Assembly: GCF_018986435.1 (NCBI RefSeq)
Contig: NZ_JAHMIN010000017.1
Span: 10,191-74,190 of the forward strand
Direction of reading: 5' to 3'
DNA: 64,000 bases
From: Hahella sp. HN01
GTDB taxonomy: Bacteria; Pseudomonadota; Gammaproteobacteria; Pseudomonadales; Oleiphilaceae
Shown here: positions 8,456-20,003 of the stretch, piece by piece
Layout: every line of letters starts with the position of its first letter
Position numbering within the stretch: the first letter of the stretch is position 1
Translations under genes and position numbers: made by a program
The notes under the pieces: model-generated
The model's database searches: none
What the model saw: only the letters and a program-made list of their open reading frames with translations
Told to the model about the DNA's origin: nothing

Positions 8456-9931
8456 TCAGCCATCGCTATCGTCGCCGGAGACAAGCTCCACTGAGAGCGC
8501 GCCATTGGCGCGATAAGCGGTGGATTGATGCTGAGCGCCGAAAAATACCAACGCCTCCCCAGCGCCAGTGAACTTCACTTCGTCCAGCCCCAGATCCAAC
8601 TGCGCCGAGGCGCCAAAGAACACACGCACGCATTGCACATGACGCAGGTCCACGCCCTGAGCGGCGAAATCAGCAAGCGGAATTTCCACCGTACTCCAAT
8701 CCGGGCCGACGCTGAGGTAGTCGTTCAACGATACGCCCAGGTCTTTCCTCACCTGCGTATCCCATAACTGCACATACCATTGCGACGGCGCGGCGCCGTT
8801 CAGCGTCTTGAAGGACAGCGACAGTTTATCCAGCCCCATGGCGGGCAGGTCGAACTCTCCGCTCCACAGGGCGCTTTCAAACAGGCGAAATTGATCCCAC
8901 TGCACATCGTCTCCGTGCAAACGCAGATACAGGCCATCTCCCTCTCCCGGCTGCGGGTCTGGATCGGGAGGCGCGCCAGCGTCCTTGGCGAAGCTCAACA
9001 ACCAGTGAAACAGAACATGGCGGCCAAATTCGTTGTAGTGATAGTAATAACCGTCGCCGCCATAAGCGCCGGCGGCGTCGACATTGGGATCATTGTGGTC
9101 GTAGGCTAATTCCAGATAGTAGTTTTTGCTGTCCACAACCTGACCATCGCTGTTTCTAAATGTGTGATTCAGCTTCAGACCATAGGCGCCATCCCAGGAA
9201 TTGTGTGCAACGCCCGCGAAGCTGGTCAGCTTGGCGGGATACATCGGCGGGTAATCCGGATCGCCGCAGCCGTTCAGCTTTTTATCCACGGCGTTTTTAC
9301 CGGAGTTATGACCGATAACCGCGTCTTCATCGCCATGAAACGCCCAGACGGCAATGTGATGAATAGCCTCGCAGTCGAACTCCTGTGGATACCAGGCGGC
9401 GATGGGGGCGGCTGCGGCGAGGGTGTCCGGCCTGTCCCGCAGCACGTTGTAAGTACCGTTGCCGCCCTGGCTGTAGCCGGTGACGTAGACGCGATTCAGG
9501 TCCACGTTGTAATTGGCCACCGCGTGGTTATAGATTTGTTCATAGCGGCTTTTATGCATGCCGCAAATTCCCGATCCGCCCGCCGGCAACTGCGGCGCCA
9601 GCACAATCAACGGAGATGACGCTTCCCACAGGCCATCCCGAATCATCCTGGGAACGCCAGCGCCTGACACCTTGTTGAGAATTTGCATGTTCAGGGAATA
9701 AGTTCCATCACCGTTATTCACGGTGGCGTCGCCGCACTCCCCCAGTCCATGCAAGGAAATCAGCAGAGGATAACCCTCCTCGCGCTGAGGGTCGTAATCA
9801 GCAGGAAGGTGTATGAAACCATTCAAAGTTTGCGGGGTTTCCATTTTGCCGTTGATGGGCATCAGCGCCGCGTAGACGGCGGACGTCAGGAACAGCGTCG
9901 CCGCGAGAAGGAGAGATATTAAGGTTTTCAT
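8456..9931 (-). CDS. Secreted alpha/beta-hydrolase esterase with C-terminal carbohydrate-binding-like module
   Basis: 491 residues. Signal peptide at 1-21 (ending AVYA/A). The hydrolase domain (about 25-330) resembles PHB depolymerase/feruloyl-esterase/peptidase-like proteins. The nucleophile is S154 in GYSQGG, the likely acid is D203 in FHGDED and the likely base is H243 in VAHNSWDGAY. A Pro-rich linker (PPDPDPQPGEGD, near 337) leads to a beta-rich C-terminal module of about 140 residues with aromatic residues, as in carbohydrate-binding domains. It probably de-esterifies plant or algal polysaccharide, or a polyester, outside the cell. The exact substrate is not decidable. Confidence 0.82.
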   Translation of the reverse strand: MKTLISLLLAATLFLTSAVYAALMPINGKMETPQTLNGFIHLPADYDPQREEGYPLLISLHGLGECGDATVNNGDGTYSLNMQILNKVSGAGVPRMIRDGLWEASSPLIVLAPQLPAGGSGICGMHKSRYEQIYNHAVANYNVDLNRVYVTGYSQGGNGTYNVLRDRPDTLAAAAPIAAWYPQEFDCEAIHHIAVWAFHGDEDAVIGHNSGKNAVDKKLNGCGDPDYPPMYPAKLTSFAGVAHNSWDGAYGLKLNHTFRNSDGQVVDSKNYYLELAYDHNDPNVDAAGAYGGDGYYYHYNEFGRHVLFHWLLSFAKDAGAPPDPDPQPGEGDGLYLRLHGDDVQWDQFRLFESALWSGEFDLPAMGLDKLSLSFKTLNGAAPSQWYVQLWDTQVRKDLGVSLNDYLSVGPDWSTVEIPLADFAAQGVDLRHVQCVRVFFGASAQLDLGLDEVKFTGAGEALVFFGAQHQSTAYRANGALSVELVSGDDSDG

Positions 9932-9956
9932 GGCGATTCCTTTGCGCTTGCAACAG

Positions 9957-9979
9957 TATTAACCAGGCAGACAAATAGC
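9957..9979 (+). repeat. Copy 1 of a 23-bp interspersed repeat
   Basis: TATTAACCAGGCAG followed by ACAAATAGC. It matches copies at 22053-22075 and 24993-25015 with one difference (C for T at position 7). Here it lies 26 bp upstream of the esterase start, reversed with respect to that gene, and about 150 bp before the solute-binding protein gene. Confidence 0.8.
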
Positions 9980-10127
9980 TCCATGATGACTATAGCTAAC
10001 GCGGGGGCGGGAAACGGTCTCTGCTTCACGAATCCGGGTAACGTCCTACATCCTTCCGTTAAGAAATGTAATCCCGCCCGAAGCGCCTATAATTACTAAG
10101 ACAGCTTTAACGTCGCAGGTGCATCCC

Positions 10128-10949
10128 ATGTCCTCGCCCGTCTCCACTAGTCGCCCAGGCCTCACTGCTCTTGCCGCTTTATACAGTCTGTTTCTGATCG
10201 CCGCCCCGGTCGCCTCGGAAACTCTGACCGTGGCCACCGGCGACTGGCCTCCCTATGTGTCGCCGCAGTTAAAGCACTATGGCGTCACCGCGCGCATCGT
10301 CAAAGAAGCCTTCGAGGCGGCGGGGGATAAAGTCGTGTTTCAGTTCTTTCCATGGAAGCGCACGCTGCTGATGTCGGAAGAAGGGCTGGCGGACGCCTCT
10401 TTTCCCTGGAGCCACAAACCGGAACGGGAAGCCCATCATTACTACAGCGATTCCATCGGCAGATATGGGTATGTGTTTTTCCACCTCAAAACCACATCGT
10501 TTGAATGGCGTGAACTCAGTGACCTGCGCAGCCTGAAAGTCGGCGGCACCAACAGCTATAACTACGGAGAAGACTTCGTGAGCGCCTCAAAGGACGGGCT
10601 GTTTGAGATTGAGTGGGTGCACTCCGACGAGCTGAACTGGCGCAAACTGCTGGCGGGGCGCCTCGACATCTTTCCCTCGGACGTAGAAGCAGGCTACGCC
10701 GAACTTCGCGACCTGTTCCCGGCGGAACAGGCCAACCGCGTGACGCACCACCCTCACCCGCTAAAACCGCTCACCACCATGCATCTCCTGTTCTCCATGG
10801 AAAAACCGGAAAGCGTCGAACGCCTCAAACGCTTCAACGCCGGCCTGCAACAACTGCACGCAGAGGGCAAAATCGAGCAATACCTGCGCGAATCCCGAGA
10901 GGGACAATATCGTTTAGTCAGCGAGGAAGTGCGGGAAGAAGGGTTGTAA
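10128..10949 (+). CDS. Periplasmic solute-binding protein, SBP_bac_3 family
   Basis: 273 residues from the ATG at 10128 (AGG 8 bp ahead; a GTG at 10119 is in frame). A signal peptide covers about residues 10-30 (LTALAALYSLFLIAAPVASE). The mature part begins with TLTVATGDWPPYVSP, a classic start for the polar-amino-acid-type binding fold. No permease or ATPase gene lies beside it, as is common for the many orphan SBP_bac_3 proteins of marine gammaproteobacteria, which may sense rather than transport. A TATAAT sequence at 10088-10093 could be its -10 box, but no convincing -35 is seen. The ligand is unknown. Confidence 0.82.
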   Translation: MSSPVSTSRPGLTALAALYSLFLIAAPVASETLTVATGDWPPYVSPQLKHYGVTARIVKEAFEAAGDKVVFQFFPWKRTLLMSEEGLADASFPWSHKPEREAHHYYSDSIGRYGYVFFHLKTTSFEWRELSDLRSLKVGGTNSYNYGEDFVSASKDGLFEIEWVHSDELNWRKLLAGRLDIFPSDVEAGYAELRDLFPAEQANRVTHHPHPLKPLTTMHLLFSMEKPESVERLKRFNAGLQQLHAEGKIEQYLRESREGQYRLVSEEVREEGL

Positions 10950-11064
10950 GGGCGCAGCGCCACAAAACCAATACCGCCAGACACCGACGAATGGATAAGT
11001 CCCTGCGCGCCCGCTCTGATTATAATACCCCCTAGCCTACATCCAACTACGCCAAGGAAAAGCT

Positions 11065-11526
11065 ATGAGTGACGCGTCGTTAGCTGCGCAATTGCAACGT
11101 ATTTTTGATGATGAGATTCCCCTTACCCGTGCGATGGCGTTACGCGTCGATCAGTATGACGGACAGGCGCTGGCGCTGTCGGCGCCGCTGGAGAACAACA
11201 TTAACGATAAGGCGACGGCGTTCGGCGGCAGTCTGTATTCCATGTGCGTCTTGTCCGGCTGGGGTCTGCTGACTCTGACCTTGAAGTCTCATGACCTCAA
11301 GGGGGATATCGTGATACAGGACAGCCAGATTCAATTTCTCAAGCCGCTGCGATCAGAGCGTTTAGCCGTGCGCTGCGCTTTTGCTGAGCCACAGCAGGTG
11401 GATGAGTTCGTCAGCGTTTACCAGCAACGGGGCAAAGCCCGTCGGGAGCTGGTGGCGGAGATTCTTGCGGACGGCGAAACAGCAGTGCGCTTTACCGGAC
11501 GTTATGTGGCGCTGAAGGCGGATTGA
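11065..11526 (+). CDS. Hotdog-fold thioesterase, YiiD C-terminal type
   Basis: 153 residues. The sequence NINDKATAFGGSLYSMCVLSGWGLL is typical of the putative thioesterase domain found at the C-terminus of E. coli YiiD (FabY); here it stands alone without the N-terminal acetyltransferase. Hotdog enzymes of this type cleave acyl-CoA or acyl-ACP thioesters in the cytosol. The start has AAGGAAA upstream. The LacI-type gene begins 14 bp after its stop, so the two may be co-transcribed, though a functional link is not obvious. Confidence 0.8.
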   Translation: MSDASLAAQLQRIFDDEIPLTRAMALRVDQYDGQALALSAPLENNINDKATAFGGSLYSMCVLSGWGLLTLTLKSHDLKGDIVIQDSQIQFLKPLRSERLAVRCAFAEPQQVDEFVSVYQQRGKARRELVAEILADGETAVRFTGRYVALKAD

Positions 11527-11540
11527 GGCGGCGCGGAGCC

Positions 11541-12572
11541 ATGTCCAAACGCCCAACGATCACCGATCTCGCCCAAGCCGCGGGAGTCAGTCCAGCCACC
11601 GTGGACCGGGTGCTGAATAACCGCTCCAAAGTGCGAGAAGCGACGGCGCAACGAGTGCTGCTGGCGGCGGAGGATATTGGCTATCACGCCTCTGGACTAC
11701 TGAAAAAACGCTTTCAGGAATCCAAACCCCGCAAAACCATCACACTGCTGCTGCAACGCAGCGCCGAAGCCTTTTATCAGGCGCTGGGAACCGCGCTGGT
11801 CAACGCCGCCGCGCGACAGCGGGATTATCAGATCCAGACCCATTTGATTTTCATGGACGAAGTCGCCCCCGCCTATATCGCGGGGCAGCTGCAGCAGGTA
11901 GCGGAAGCATCTGACGCAGTGGCGCTGGTGGCGTTAGACCATCACTCGATCAACCAGGTCATCGAGCAACTGGCCGCCCAGGGAAAGCCCGTCATCACTC
12001 TGCTGTCGCAACTCTCCTCTCAGGCCTGCGCCGGGCATCTCGGCCTGGATAGCCGCAAAGCGGGACGCAGCGCCGCCTGGGCAATTTCACGATTGGCGAA
12101 GAAAGAGGGAGAGGTTGGGATACTGCTGGGCAGTCATCGCTACCTGAATCAGGAAATATCCGAGATCAGCTTTATCAGTTACTTTCGCGAGCTGGGCCGC
12201 AACTTCCGCCTGCTTGATCCAATCCTCAATCTCGACGACGATCGCCTCGCCGCCGAGGCCACCGCTAATCTGCTGGCGTCGCATCCTGATCTGGTGGCGC
12301 TTTACAGCGCCGGCGGCGGCATGGCGGGGATGATCTCCGCACTGCGCAACGAAGCTCCTGACCGCGATTTGGTGGTGGTCTGCAATGAGCTGACGCCCAG
12401 CACCCGAGAGGCCCTTAACGAAGGGCTGGTGGACATGGTGATCGCCACGCCGGTGGAACGTCTGGCCGCTGAAACCCTGGCCTTGTTCGTGCGCGCTTTC
12501 AACGCCAAAGGCGAACAACGCTTTGCGCCGGTCTTGCTGGCCCCGGAACTCCATATTCTGGAAAACATTTAG
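11541..12572 (+). CDS. LacI-family transcriptional regulator next to inositol transporter
   Basis: 343 residues from the ATG at 11541 (a TTG at 11523 is the first in-frame alternative). The N-terminal HTH is clear: TITDLAQAAGVSPATVDRVL, then a hinge ending IGYHASG. The rest is a periplasmic-binding-protein-like effector domain that would sense a sugar or polyol. It converges on the ibpA-iatA-iatP transporter, so an inositol-responsive role is reasonable. The palindromes in the inositol promoters (TGGAA-N6-TTCCA) lack the central CG usual for LacI operators, so it is uncertain whether this protein binds them. Confidence 0.85.
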   Translation: MSKRPTITDLAQAAGVSPATVDRVLNNRSKVREATAQRVLLAAEDIGYHASGLLKKRFQESKPRKTITLLLQRSAEAFYQALGTALVNAAARQRDYQIQTHLIFMDEVAPAYIAGQLQQVAEASDAVALVALDHHSINQVIEQLAAQGKPVITLLSQLSSQACAGHLGLDSRKAGRSAAWAISRLAKKEGEVGILLGSHRYLNQEISEISFISYFRELGRNFRLLDPILNLDDDRLAAEATANLLASHPDLVALYSAGGGMAGMISALRNEAPDRDLVVVCNELTPSTREALNEGLVDMVIATPVERLAAETLALFVRAFNAKGEQRFAPVLLAPELHILENI

Positions 12573-12605
12573 CGCCGCCAGAATCAAAAGCAGAGTCAAA
12601 AGAAA

Positions 12606-12633
12606 AAGCCCGCACGCTTTTCGCGTCGGGCTT
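12606..12633 (-). terminator. Terminator of the inositol transporter operon
   Basis: AAGCCCG-C-ACGC pairs with GCGTCGGGCTT across a TTTTC loop, with one bulged base. Read on the minus strand the stem is followed by TTTTTCTTTT, a good U-tract, which fits the end of iatP at 12666. The plus-strand side is weak but may help stop the LacI gene. Confidence 0.75.
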
Positions 12634-12665
12634 ATTCATGGCCGTATCCTAATCGTTGCGATGGG

Positions 12666-13715
12666 TCAGCTGGTCTTCTTGCGTTTATTCTGCCGGTGCT
12701 GATCCACCACCACCGCACACACGATAATGGCGCCTTTGATGATGTCCTGATAATAGGCGTCCACTCTCAGGAAAGTGAATCCGGACAGCATGACGCCCAG
12801 TATCAAGGCGCCGATAACCGTCCCGGTGATGCGTCCGCGTCCGCCGGACAACGACACCCCGCCGATTACCGCCGCCGCGATAGCGTCCAATTCGTACATC
12901 AGTCCCATGCCCGCCTGCGCGGTTTTAATGCGGGCTATCGCCACCATCGCCGCCAGTCCCGCCAGCAGACCTGCGATCATGTAGACCTTGATCAGGTGGG
13001 CGTCGATATTGATGCCGGATACCCGCGCCGCCTGAGGGTTGGCGCCGATCGCATAGGTGAACTTGCCGAAGCGGGTGTAACGCATGACGACATGGAAGAA
13101 CGCCGCGACAAGCAGAAACACCACTACCGGCGCCCAGCGTCCCAGGCCGCTGCCGAGCATGGTGAAGCTCTCCGTGAAACCGGAAACAGGGCTGCCGTCC
13201 GTGAACCAGCGGGCGATGCCGCGAGCGGAAACCATCATGCCCAGGGTGGCGATGAAAGGAGGAATCTTGGTTTTCGTGATCAACCAGCCGTTGATGAAGC
13301 CGGCCAGGGCGCCAATGGCCAATCCCACCACCAGCGGCACGACAAAGGGCAGGTCCACCAACGCAGGGTAAATGATCTTGGGCCAGTTGCTGTCCTGGGC
13401 GAACGTGGCGGCGATCATAGCGGTCATCGCCACCACTGAGCCGGAGGACAAATCAATGCCGCCGGTGATAATGACCTGAGTGACGCCGACGGCGATGATG
13501 CCGATCACCGACACCTGAAGAATAATAATCTGCAGACGGCTCACATTGGCCAGGAAGCTCTGCCCGACGATGAACCAGCCCAGCACCTCGAACAATGCCG
13601 CAATGCCGAACAGCACCATCAGGATGCTCAGCTCGGGAGGCATGCGCTTCTTTGACGTGGGAGTCAGGCGTCCGTTATCCGTCGTCATGGGACCACTCGT
13701 TGTTGTCGTTGCCAT
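12666..13715 (-). CDS. iatP: Inositol ABC transporter permease (RbsC/IatP-like)
   Basis: 349 residues from the ATG at 13715 (GAGAGG upstream; a TTG at 13730 is in frame). The protein has the RbsC-type permease layout, with hydrophobic helices through the whole length and a conserved GGIDLSSGSVVA segment near residue 85. It would form the inner-membrane channel, probably as a homodimer, with the ATPase encoded just upstream. The order binding protein, ATPase, permease matches the Caulobacter inositol system ibpA-iatA-iatP. The inositol substrate is inferred from context; ribose-family permeases look alike. Confidence 0.85.
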   Translation of the reverse strand: MATTTTSGPMTTDNGRLTPTSKKRMPPELSILMVLFGIAALFEVLGWFIVGQSFLANVSRLQIIILQVSVIGIIAVGVTQVIITGGIDLSSGSVVAMTAMIAATFAQDSNWPKIIYPALVDLPFVVPLVVGLAIGALAGFINGWLITKTKIPPFIATLGMMVSARGIARWFTDGSPVSGFTESFTMLGSGLGRWAPVVVFLLVAAFFHVVMRYTRFGKFTYAIGANPQAARVSGINIDAHLIKVYMIAGLLAGLAAMVAIARIKTAQAGMGLMYELDAIAAAVIGGVSLSGGRGRITGTVIGALILGVMLSGFTFLRVDAYYQDIIKGAIIVCAVVVDQHRQNKRKKTS

Positions 13716-13747
13716 TTCAACCTCTCTCAATATTAGTCACCAGCGGT

Positions 13748-15295
13748 TTACTGCGCCGCCAGATCCATAATCTTCACTTGATCCGCTTCCGCCCGGTCCA
13801 GAATGCCGGTGACGCGCCCTTCATGCATAACCACGACCCGATCGCTCATGCCGAGTATTTCCGGCAGTTCGGAGGAGATCATCACCACCGCCACGCCTTT
13901 GTGAGCCAGTTGGGTGATCAGGCTGTGTATCTCGGCTTTGGCGCCGACATCGATGCCCCGCGTAGGCTCATCCAGAATCAGAATTTTCGGATGGGTCAAC
14001 AGCCAGCGGCCGATCAGCACTTTCTGCTGATTGCCCCCTGACAGGTTCTCGATCACTTCATCCATCCCCGGCGTTTTCACCCGCAACTTGTTGCAGATTT
14101 CCACCGCTTCTTTCGCCAGCTCCGCTTCCGCCACGAATCCCTTGTTGACGAATTTCTGATGCAGCACCGCCGACTGGATGTTTTCTTGGATGGTCAAGGG
14201 AAGAAAGCAGCCCGTCTCCTTACGGTCTTCCGTGAGAAACGCCATGCCATGCTGAATCGCTTCATTAGGAGATTTGATCTGCACGAATTCGCCATTGATC
14301 TGAATCGCCCCGCCGTCAGCGGGGGCGACGCCAAATAAGGCTTCGGCGACGTTGGAACGGCCGGAGCCGACCAGCCCTGCAAACCCGACTATCTCCCCCG
14401 CGCGCACGTCGAAAGACACGTTACGGAATACGCCTTCGCGGCTCAGGTTCTTCACGGACAGCACCACATCGCCCAACGCCACCTCTTCTTTCGGGAACAT
14501 CTGCGATACTTCCCGTCCCACCATCATGCGAATGATGTCGTCGCGAGTGACGTTGGAGGACAGATGCGTGCCGATGTACTGGCCGTCGCGAAACACCGAA
14601 AACTCATCGGCGATTTCGAACAGCTCATTCATTTTGTGGGTGATGTAGACAATGCCGATGCCCTTGGCGCGCAGGTCGCGAATAATCTCAAAAAGATGGG
14701 CGACTTCGGTCTCGGTGATCGCCGATGTCGGCTCGTCCATGATCAGCACGTCGGAATTGAAAGACACCGCTTTGGCGATCTCGACCATCTGCCGGTTGGC
14801 GACCGACAGTTCGCTGATTTCCGCATCCGGATCAAGGCTGATATTGAGACGGTCGAACAGGTCCTGAGTCCGCCGCCGCATCTCGTCGTGATCGATCAGG
14901 CCAAAGCGGCCTTTGGGTTCGCGGCGAATCCAGATGTTTTCCGCCACGGTCATGGGATTCATCAGCAACAACTCCTGATGAATCATGGCGATGCCGGCTT
15001 CCTGTGCGTCCAGCGGCTTTTCCAGCCGCACCGGTTCGCCCCGCAGCAATACCTGTCCTTTGTCGGGCTGATAAATACCGGCGATGATTTTCATCAACGT
15101 CGACTTGCCCGCGCCGTTCTCCCCCATCAACGCATGCACCGTCCCCGGACGAATCCTGAGGGAGACGTTGTCCAGAGCCACCACACCTGGGAACTCCTTA
15201 CGGACATTGGCCACTTCGAGCACGTATTCGTAATTGCGATTTTGGGGAATTGCGCTGTTCACAGACACCGCCTCCACTACTGATGCGCTACTCAT
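13748..15295 (-). CDS. iatA: Inositol ABC transporter ATP-binding protein (RbsA/IatA-like)
   Basis: 515 residues from the ATG at 15295, preceded by GGAGGG at 8-bp spacing. Two fused ABC domains are present, as in RbsA/MglA. The first has Walker [10 protein letters not shown] and Walker B LIMDEP; its signature is atypical (LSVANRQ). The second has a degenerate P-loop (GLVGSGRSN), a proper LSGGNQQK signature and [15 protein letters not shown]. Such carbohydrate-transporter ATPases energise import from a periplasmic binding protein. It lies 32 bp upstream of the permease gene and 39 bp downstream of the binding-protein gene on the minus strand. Confidence 0.9.
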   Translation of the reverse strand: MSSASVVEAVSVNSAIPQNRNYEYVLEVANVRKEFPGVVALDNVSLRIRPGTVHALMGENGAGKSTLMKIIAGIYQPDKGQVLLRGEPVRLEKPLDAQEAGIAMIHQELLLMNPMTVAENIWIRREPKGRFGLIDHDEMRRRTQDLFDRLNISLDPDAEISELSVANRQMVEIAKAVSFNSDVLIMDEPTSAITETEVAHLFEIIRDLRAKGIGIVYITHKMNELFEIADEFSVFRDGQYIGTHLSSNVTRDDIIRMMVGREVSQMFPKEEVALGDVVLSVKNLSREGVFRNVSFDVRAGEIVGFAGLVGSGRSNVAEALFGVAPADGGAIQINGEFVQIKSPNEAIQHGMAFLTEDRKETGCFLPLTIQENIQSAVLHQKFVNKGFVAEAELAKEAVEICNKLRVKTPGMDEVIENLSGGNQQKVLIGRWLLTHPKILILDEPTRGIDVGAKAEIHSLITQLAHKGVAVVMISSELPEILGMSDRVVVMHEGRVTGILDRAEADQVKIMDLAAQ

Positions 15296-15334
15296 AACGC
15301 AATCCCTCCGCATTGCCTAAGGTGGAAAATCGAC

Positions 15335-16264
15335 TTACTTGCTCAGGTACTTATCCAGGTTAGCCGGCGTCACCAGCTCAAAGGGCACCCAAACTTTCTG
15401 ATCCACATTTTCACCTTTGGCGAGACGAACGGCGGTGTCTACCGCACCCGCGCCCTGACCTTTGGCGCTCTGGAATACGGTCACATCCAGATCGCCGGAC
15501 TTCATCGCAGCCAGCGCATCAGGGGTGGCGTCGATGCCTGCGACGACAACGGAATCCATCTTGCGACCCGCCGCTTTCAAAGCCTGCAGGGCGCCGATGG
15601 CCATTTCGTCGTTATTGGAGATGACCGCGTCAAACTCCAGGCCCGCGGACAGCCAGTTGGTCATCAGGTCGTTGCCTTTCAGACGCGACCATTCCGCGGT
15701 CTGCTCCGCAACGATTTTCATACCGGAGCATTCTTTACGCTTGATGACGTCATGCACGTCTTTGGTACGCTGAATAGCCGCCTGATTGGAGAGTTCGCCC
15801 ATCATGACCACCACGTTGCCTTTGCCTCCCAACAGACGACACACTTCTTCCGCCTGCAGGGTGCCGGACACTTCCTCGTTGGAAGCGACAAACGCCTGAT
15901 TGTCCGGAAGCTGGTTAACGTTGATAGGTTGACGGTTGACATAAATGAGGGGAATGCCGGCGGCTTCCGCGTCGCTGCTCATGGACACGGTGGCGTCGGT
16001 ATCGACAGGGTTGACGATGATGGCGTCCACGCCCGACGCAATAAAGTTCTGAATCTGATTGAGTTGCGTGCCGACTTCGTTCTTACCGTCCTCAATCTGC
16101 ACATCTACGCTTTTATCCTTAGCGGCGGTTTCAATGCCGTTACGCAAAGCGGTCAGGAAGTTATCATCGAATACGGCCATGGATACGCCAATTTTAAGAT
16201 CAGCGGCCGCAACGGAGCCGGCAAACATGGCTGACGCCAAGACACTCAAGGCTAACTTTTTCAT
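15335..16264 (-). CDS. ibpA: Periplasmic myo-inositol-binding protein (IbpA-like)
   Basis: 309 residues from the ATG at 16264 (AGAGGA upstream). Signal peptide MKKLALSVLASAMFAGSVAA, then ADLKIGVSMAVFDDNFLTAL. The type I periplasmic-binding fold of the ribose-binding family is clear (FIASGVDAIIVNPVDTDA; VVVAGIDATPDAL). It is the first gene of the transporter operon and faces the divergent iol genes. Assignment to inositol follows from that context and from the Caulobacter IbpA parallel. A TGGAA-N6-TTCCA palindrome lies about 200 bp upstream of the start. Confidence 0.87.
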   Translation of the reverse strand: MKKLALSVLASAMFAGSVAAADLKIGVSMAVFDDNFLTALRNGIETAAKDKSVDVQIEDGKNEVGTQLNQIQNFIASGVDAIIVNPVDTDATVSMSSDAEAAGIPLIYVNRQPINVNQLPDNQAFVASNEEVSGTLQAEEVCRLLGGKGNVVVMMGELSNQAAIQRTKDVHDVIKRKECSGMKIVAEQTAEWSRLKGNDLMTNWLSAGLEFDAVISNNDEMAIGALQALKAAGRKMDSVVVAGIDATPDALAAMKSGDLDVTVFQSAKGQGAGAVDTAVRLAKGENVDQKVWVPFELVTPANLDKYLSK

Positions 16265-16466
16265 CTTATAATTATCCTCTTTGATTTCGAGTACCCGTTG
16301 CACTCACTTTTTTATTGTTGGTTCCGGTTTGAATCACATCGGCGCAACGCGTATTGTGGTCAATTTCTGTGCGTCCGCATAGGCCGCAGATCCAACCGCC
16401 GCCGTTTCGCCTCAGTGCAGTTCCGACTCCTTGATATCGAGATTTTTATTCCAGATATTTATATGA

Positions 16467-16482
16467 TGGAACATATATTCCA
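16467..16482. promoter_or_regulatory. Inositol regulon operator candidate, site 1
   Basis: TGGAA-CATATA-TTCCA, a perfect 5+5 palindrome about 200 bp upstream of ibpA. It is the same pattern as sites at 16585, 19810 and 19988. From memory, GGAA-N6-TTCC is the operator of the RpiR-type repressor IolR in Sinorhizobium meliloti. Confidence 0.7.
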
Positions 16483-16584
16483 ATTTGCACCTGCCGCCCC
16501 AATTTGTCAACCCTTTTTCCGCGCCCCTGAGCGTTTTCCCTCAGCCCCCGCCGTATAAAGGCCGCGGCGACGGCTCGCTATAAA

Positions 16585-16600
16585 CGGAATATTTATTTCA
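16585..16600. promoter_or_regulatory. Inositol regulon operator candidate, site 2
   Basis: CGGAA-TATTTA-TTTCA, eight of ten matches to TGGAA-N6-TTCCA. Its centre lies 118 bp from site 1, a spacing that would allow looping. It is the copy nearest to iolI. Confidence 0.55.
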
Positions 16601-16911
16601 TCGCAGTTTCATATGGACGGACTTTCCTCTAAAACGGCTTGCCGCCGAGCGATCACAACCTGCAACACTCTCCCAATGATGTAATCACCTCAGGATTCGC
16701 TCTGCCTTGCTTTCAAAAATGATGTTTTTTGAGGCGATTTGATGTCTCAGTGATGGGATTGATTGACGCCCAGACGAGGGACGATTTAATTTTTTTCGCA
16801 CAAGTCCTGAACGCCGCCGACCTCCAGGGTCACGCGCAAGTTAAGGACCACAGTAACGACAATAGTGACGTCCCCGACGCACACAGATAACAACAACAAG
16901 GTAAACCGACT

Positions 16912-17748
16912 ATGTCCCATCCCTCTCCCGATTTGCTTCGTTTCGCGTTGAATCACATGGTATGCCCGTCCCTCACGCCGCTTGCGCTATTGGACGCTGC
17001 GGCGTCCCTAAGTGTCGACGCCGTTGAGCTGCGCAACGACATAGTCGACAACAGCCTCACCAACCTTGAACAGGCTAAAGCCGTTAACGCCAAGGCCGCG
17101 GCAATGGGCATCGAGATCCTTAGCGTCAACGCCCTCTACCCTTTCAATATCTGGAATGACGAACGCGTCGCACAGGCGAAGGAGCTGGCGCACCTGGCCG
17201 CCGCCTGCGGCGCCAAAGCGCTGGTATTGTGCCCCTTAAATGATGGAACCCAGGTGGCCCCCAGCGCCAGCAAAGACAAAGAGCTTCGCCAGGCTCTTCA
17301 AGCGTTAAAGGAAATCCTGGAGCCGCATGGGCTTCAGGGCTATGTCGAGCCGCTTGGCTTCCCCGTTTCCTCTCTGCGTTTTAAGCAGGAAGCATTGGCG
17401 GCCATTGACGCCATAGATGGGGCGGATTGCTTTCAGTTGCTCCATGACACTTTCCATCATCGCGGCGCGGGCGACCAGCGCCTGTATCCCCAACGCACCG
17501 GACTGATCCACTTATCCGGCGTTGAAGATCCGGCTCTCAGTTTCACCGACATGCTGGACGGCGACCGCGTACTGGTCGGCCCCAAAGACAGGCTGGGCAA
17601 TATCGAGCAGCTTCAACAAATGCTGGTCGCAGGTTATCGCGGCCCCATCTCCTTCGAACCCTTTTCCGAAACCGTGTGGAGTCTTGCAGATCCGCTCAAC
17701 GCCGTGAAAGAAAGCATGGCGTATATCCGGCAGGCGCTCGCCCAATAA
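16912..17748 (+). CDS. iolI: Inosose isomerase-type TIM-barrel protein (IolI-like)
   Basis: 278 residues. Sugar phosphate isomerase/epimerase (xylose-isomerase-like) TIM barrel. The metal-ligand pattern of IolI can be followed: a Glu in YVEPLGFP, LLHDTFHHRGAG with Asp and His, IHLSGVEDPA and a late Glu in ISFEPFSE. B. subtilis IolI (278 residues, the same length) interconverts 2-keto-myo-inositol and 1-keto-D-chiro-inositol, allowing use of other inositol isomers. It is the first gene of iolI-iolH-iolG. The start has AAGG about 10 bp upstream. The fold is shared with IolE and IolH, so the exact reaction is inferred. Confidence 0.8.
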   Translation: MSHPSPDLLRFALNHMVCPSLTPLALLDAAASLSVDAVELRNDIVDNSLTNLEQAKAVNAKAAAMGIEILSVNALYPFNIWNDERVAQAKELAHLAAACGAKALVLCPLNDGTQVAPSASKDKELRQALQALKEILEPHGLQGYVEPLGFPVSSLRFKQEALAAIDAIDGADCFQLLHDTFHHRGAGDQRLYPQRTGLIHLSGVEDPALSFTDMLDGDRVLVGPKDRLGNIEQLQQMLVAGYRGPISFEPFSETVWSLADPLNAVKESMAYIRQALAQ

Positions 17749-17794
17749 CGCTTCCGACAGGATTTTCACATCACCGAATACAAGAGGCGTCCTG

Positions 17795-19751
<1,957 letters not shown>

Positions 19752-19809
19752 CTCCGATCTTCCCCGGCATAGCGCCTTGGGTCCGGTTGGGCTCAAGGCC
19801 TCGCCCTAT

Positions 19810-19825
19810 TGGAATATTTATTCCA
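19810..19825. promoter_or_regulatory. Inositol regulon operator candidate, site 3
   Basis: TGGAA-TATTTA-TTCCA, a perfect 5+5 palindrome. It shares the spacer TATTTA with site 2 and lies 310 bp before iolC and 59 bp after iolG. Confidence 0.72.
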
Positions 19826-19987
19826 CAGAGCGTTAGAAATCTTCCCTGTTCCACCTACTTCACCGATAAAAGTTCGTCTCCACGATGCTGCGGAAGGTCG
19901 CCTTACTTAAGTTTTGCGCCGCTTGCGCCAGGGCTTACGGCCCATCCTCCTCGTAAAAAAGAAAGTATTTTCCATCTATTGTCATTA

Positions 19988-20003
19988 TGGAATTTTTATT
20001 CTA
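19988..20003. promoter_or_regulatory. Inositol regulon operator candidate, site 4
   Basis: TGGAA-TTTTTA-TTCTA, nine of ten matches to the palindrome. It sits 132 bp before iolC, and its centre is 178 bp from site 3. Confidence 0.62.

Larger units (their letters stand above)
16265..16911. other. Divergent control region between ibpA and iolI
   Basis: 647 bp without a convincing gene. It contains two TGGAA-N6-TTCCA-type palindromes (16467-16482 and 16585-16600) and must hold the promoters of both the transporter operon and iolI-iolH-iolG. The 16600-16911 part could be a long iolI leader; I see no known riboswitch fold or CRP palindrome in it. An 86-codon plus-strand frame at 16298-16558 overlaps the operators and shows no protein-like features. 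Confidence 0.7.

Noticed and set aside
10065-10093. Full sigma-70 promoter for the solute-binding protein gene
   Set aside because: TATAAT is present at 10088-10093, but no acceptable -35 box lies 16-18 bp upstream.
16298-16558. 86-codon plus-strand frame in the ibpA-iolI gap
   Set aside because: It contains an operator palindrome, has no ribosome site and no protein-like pattern.
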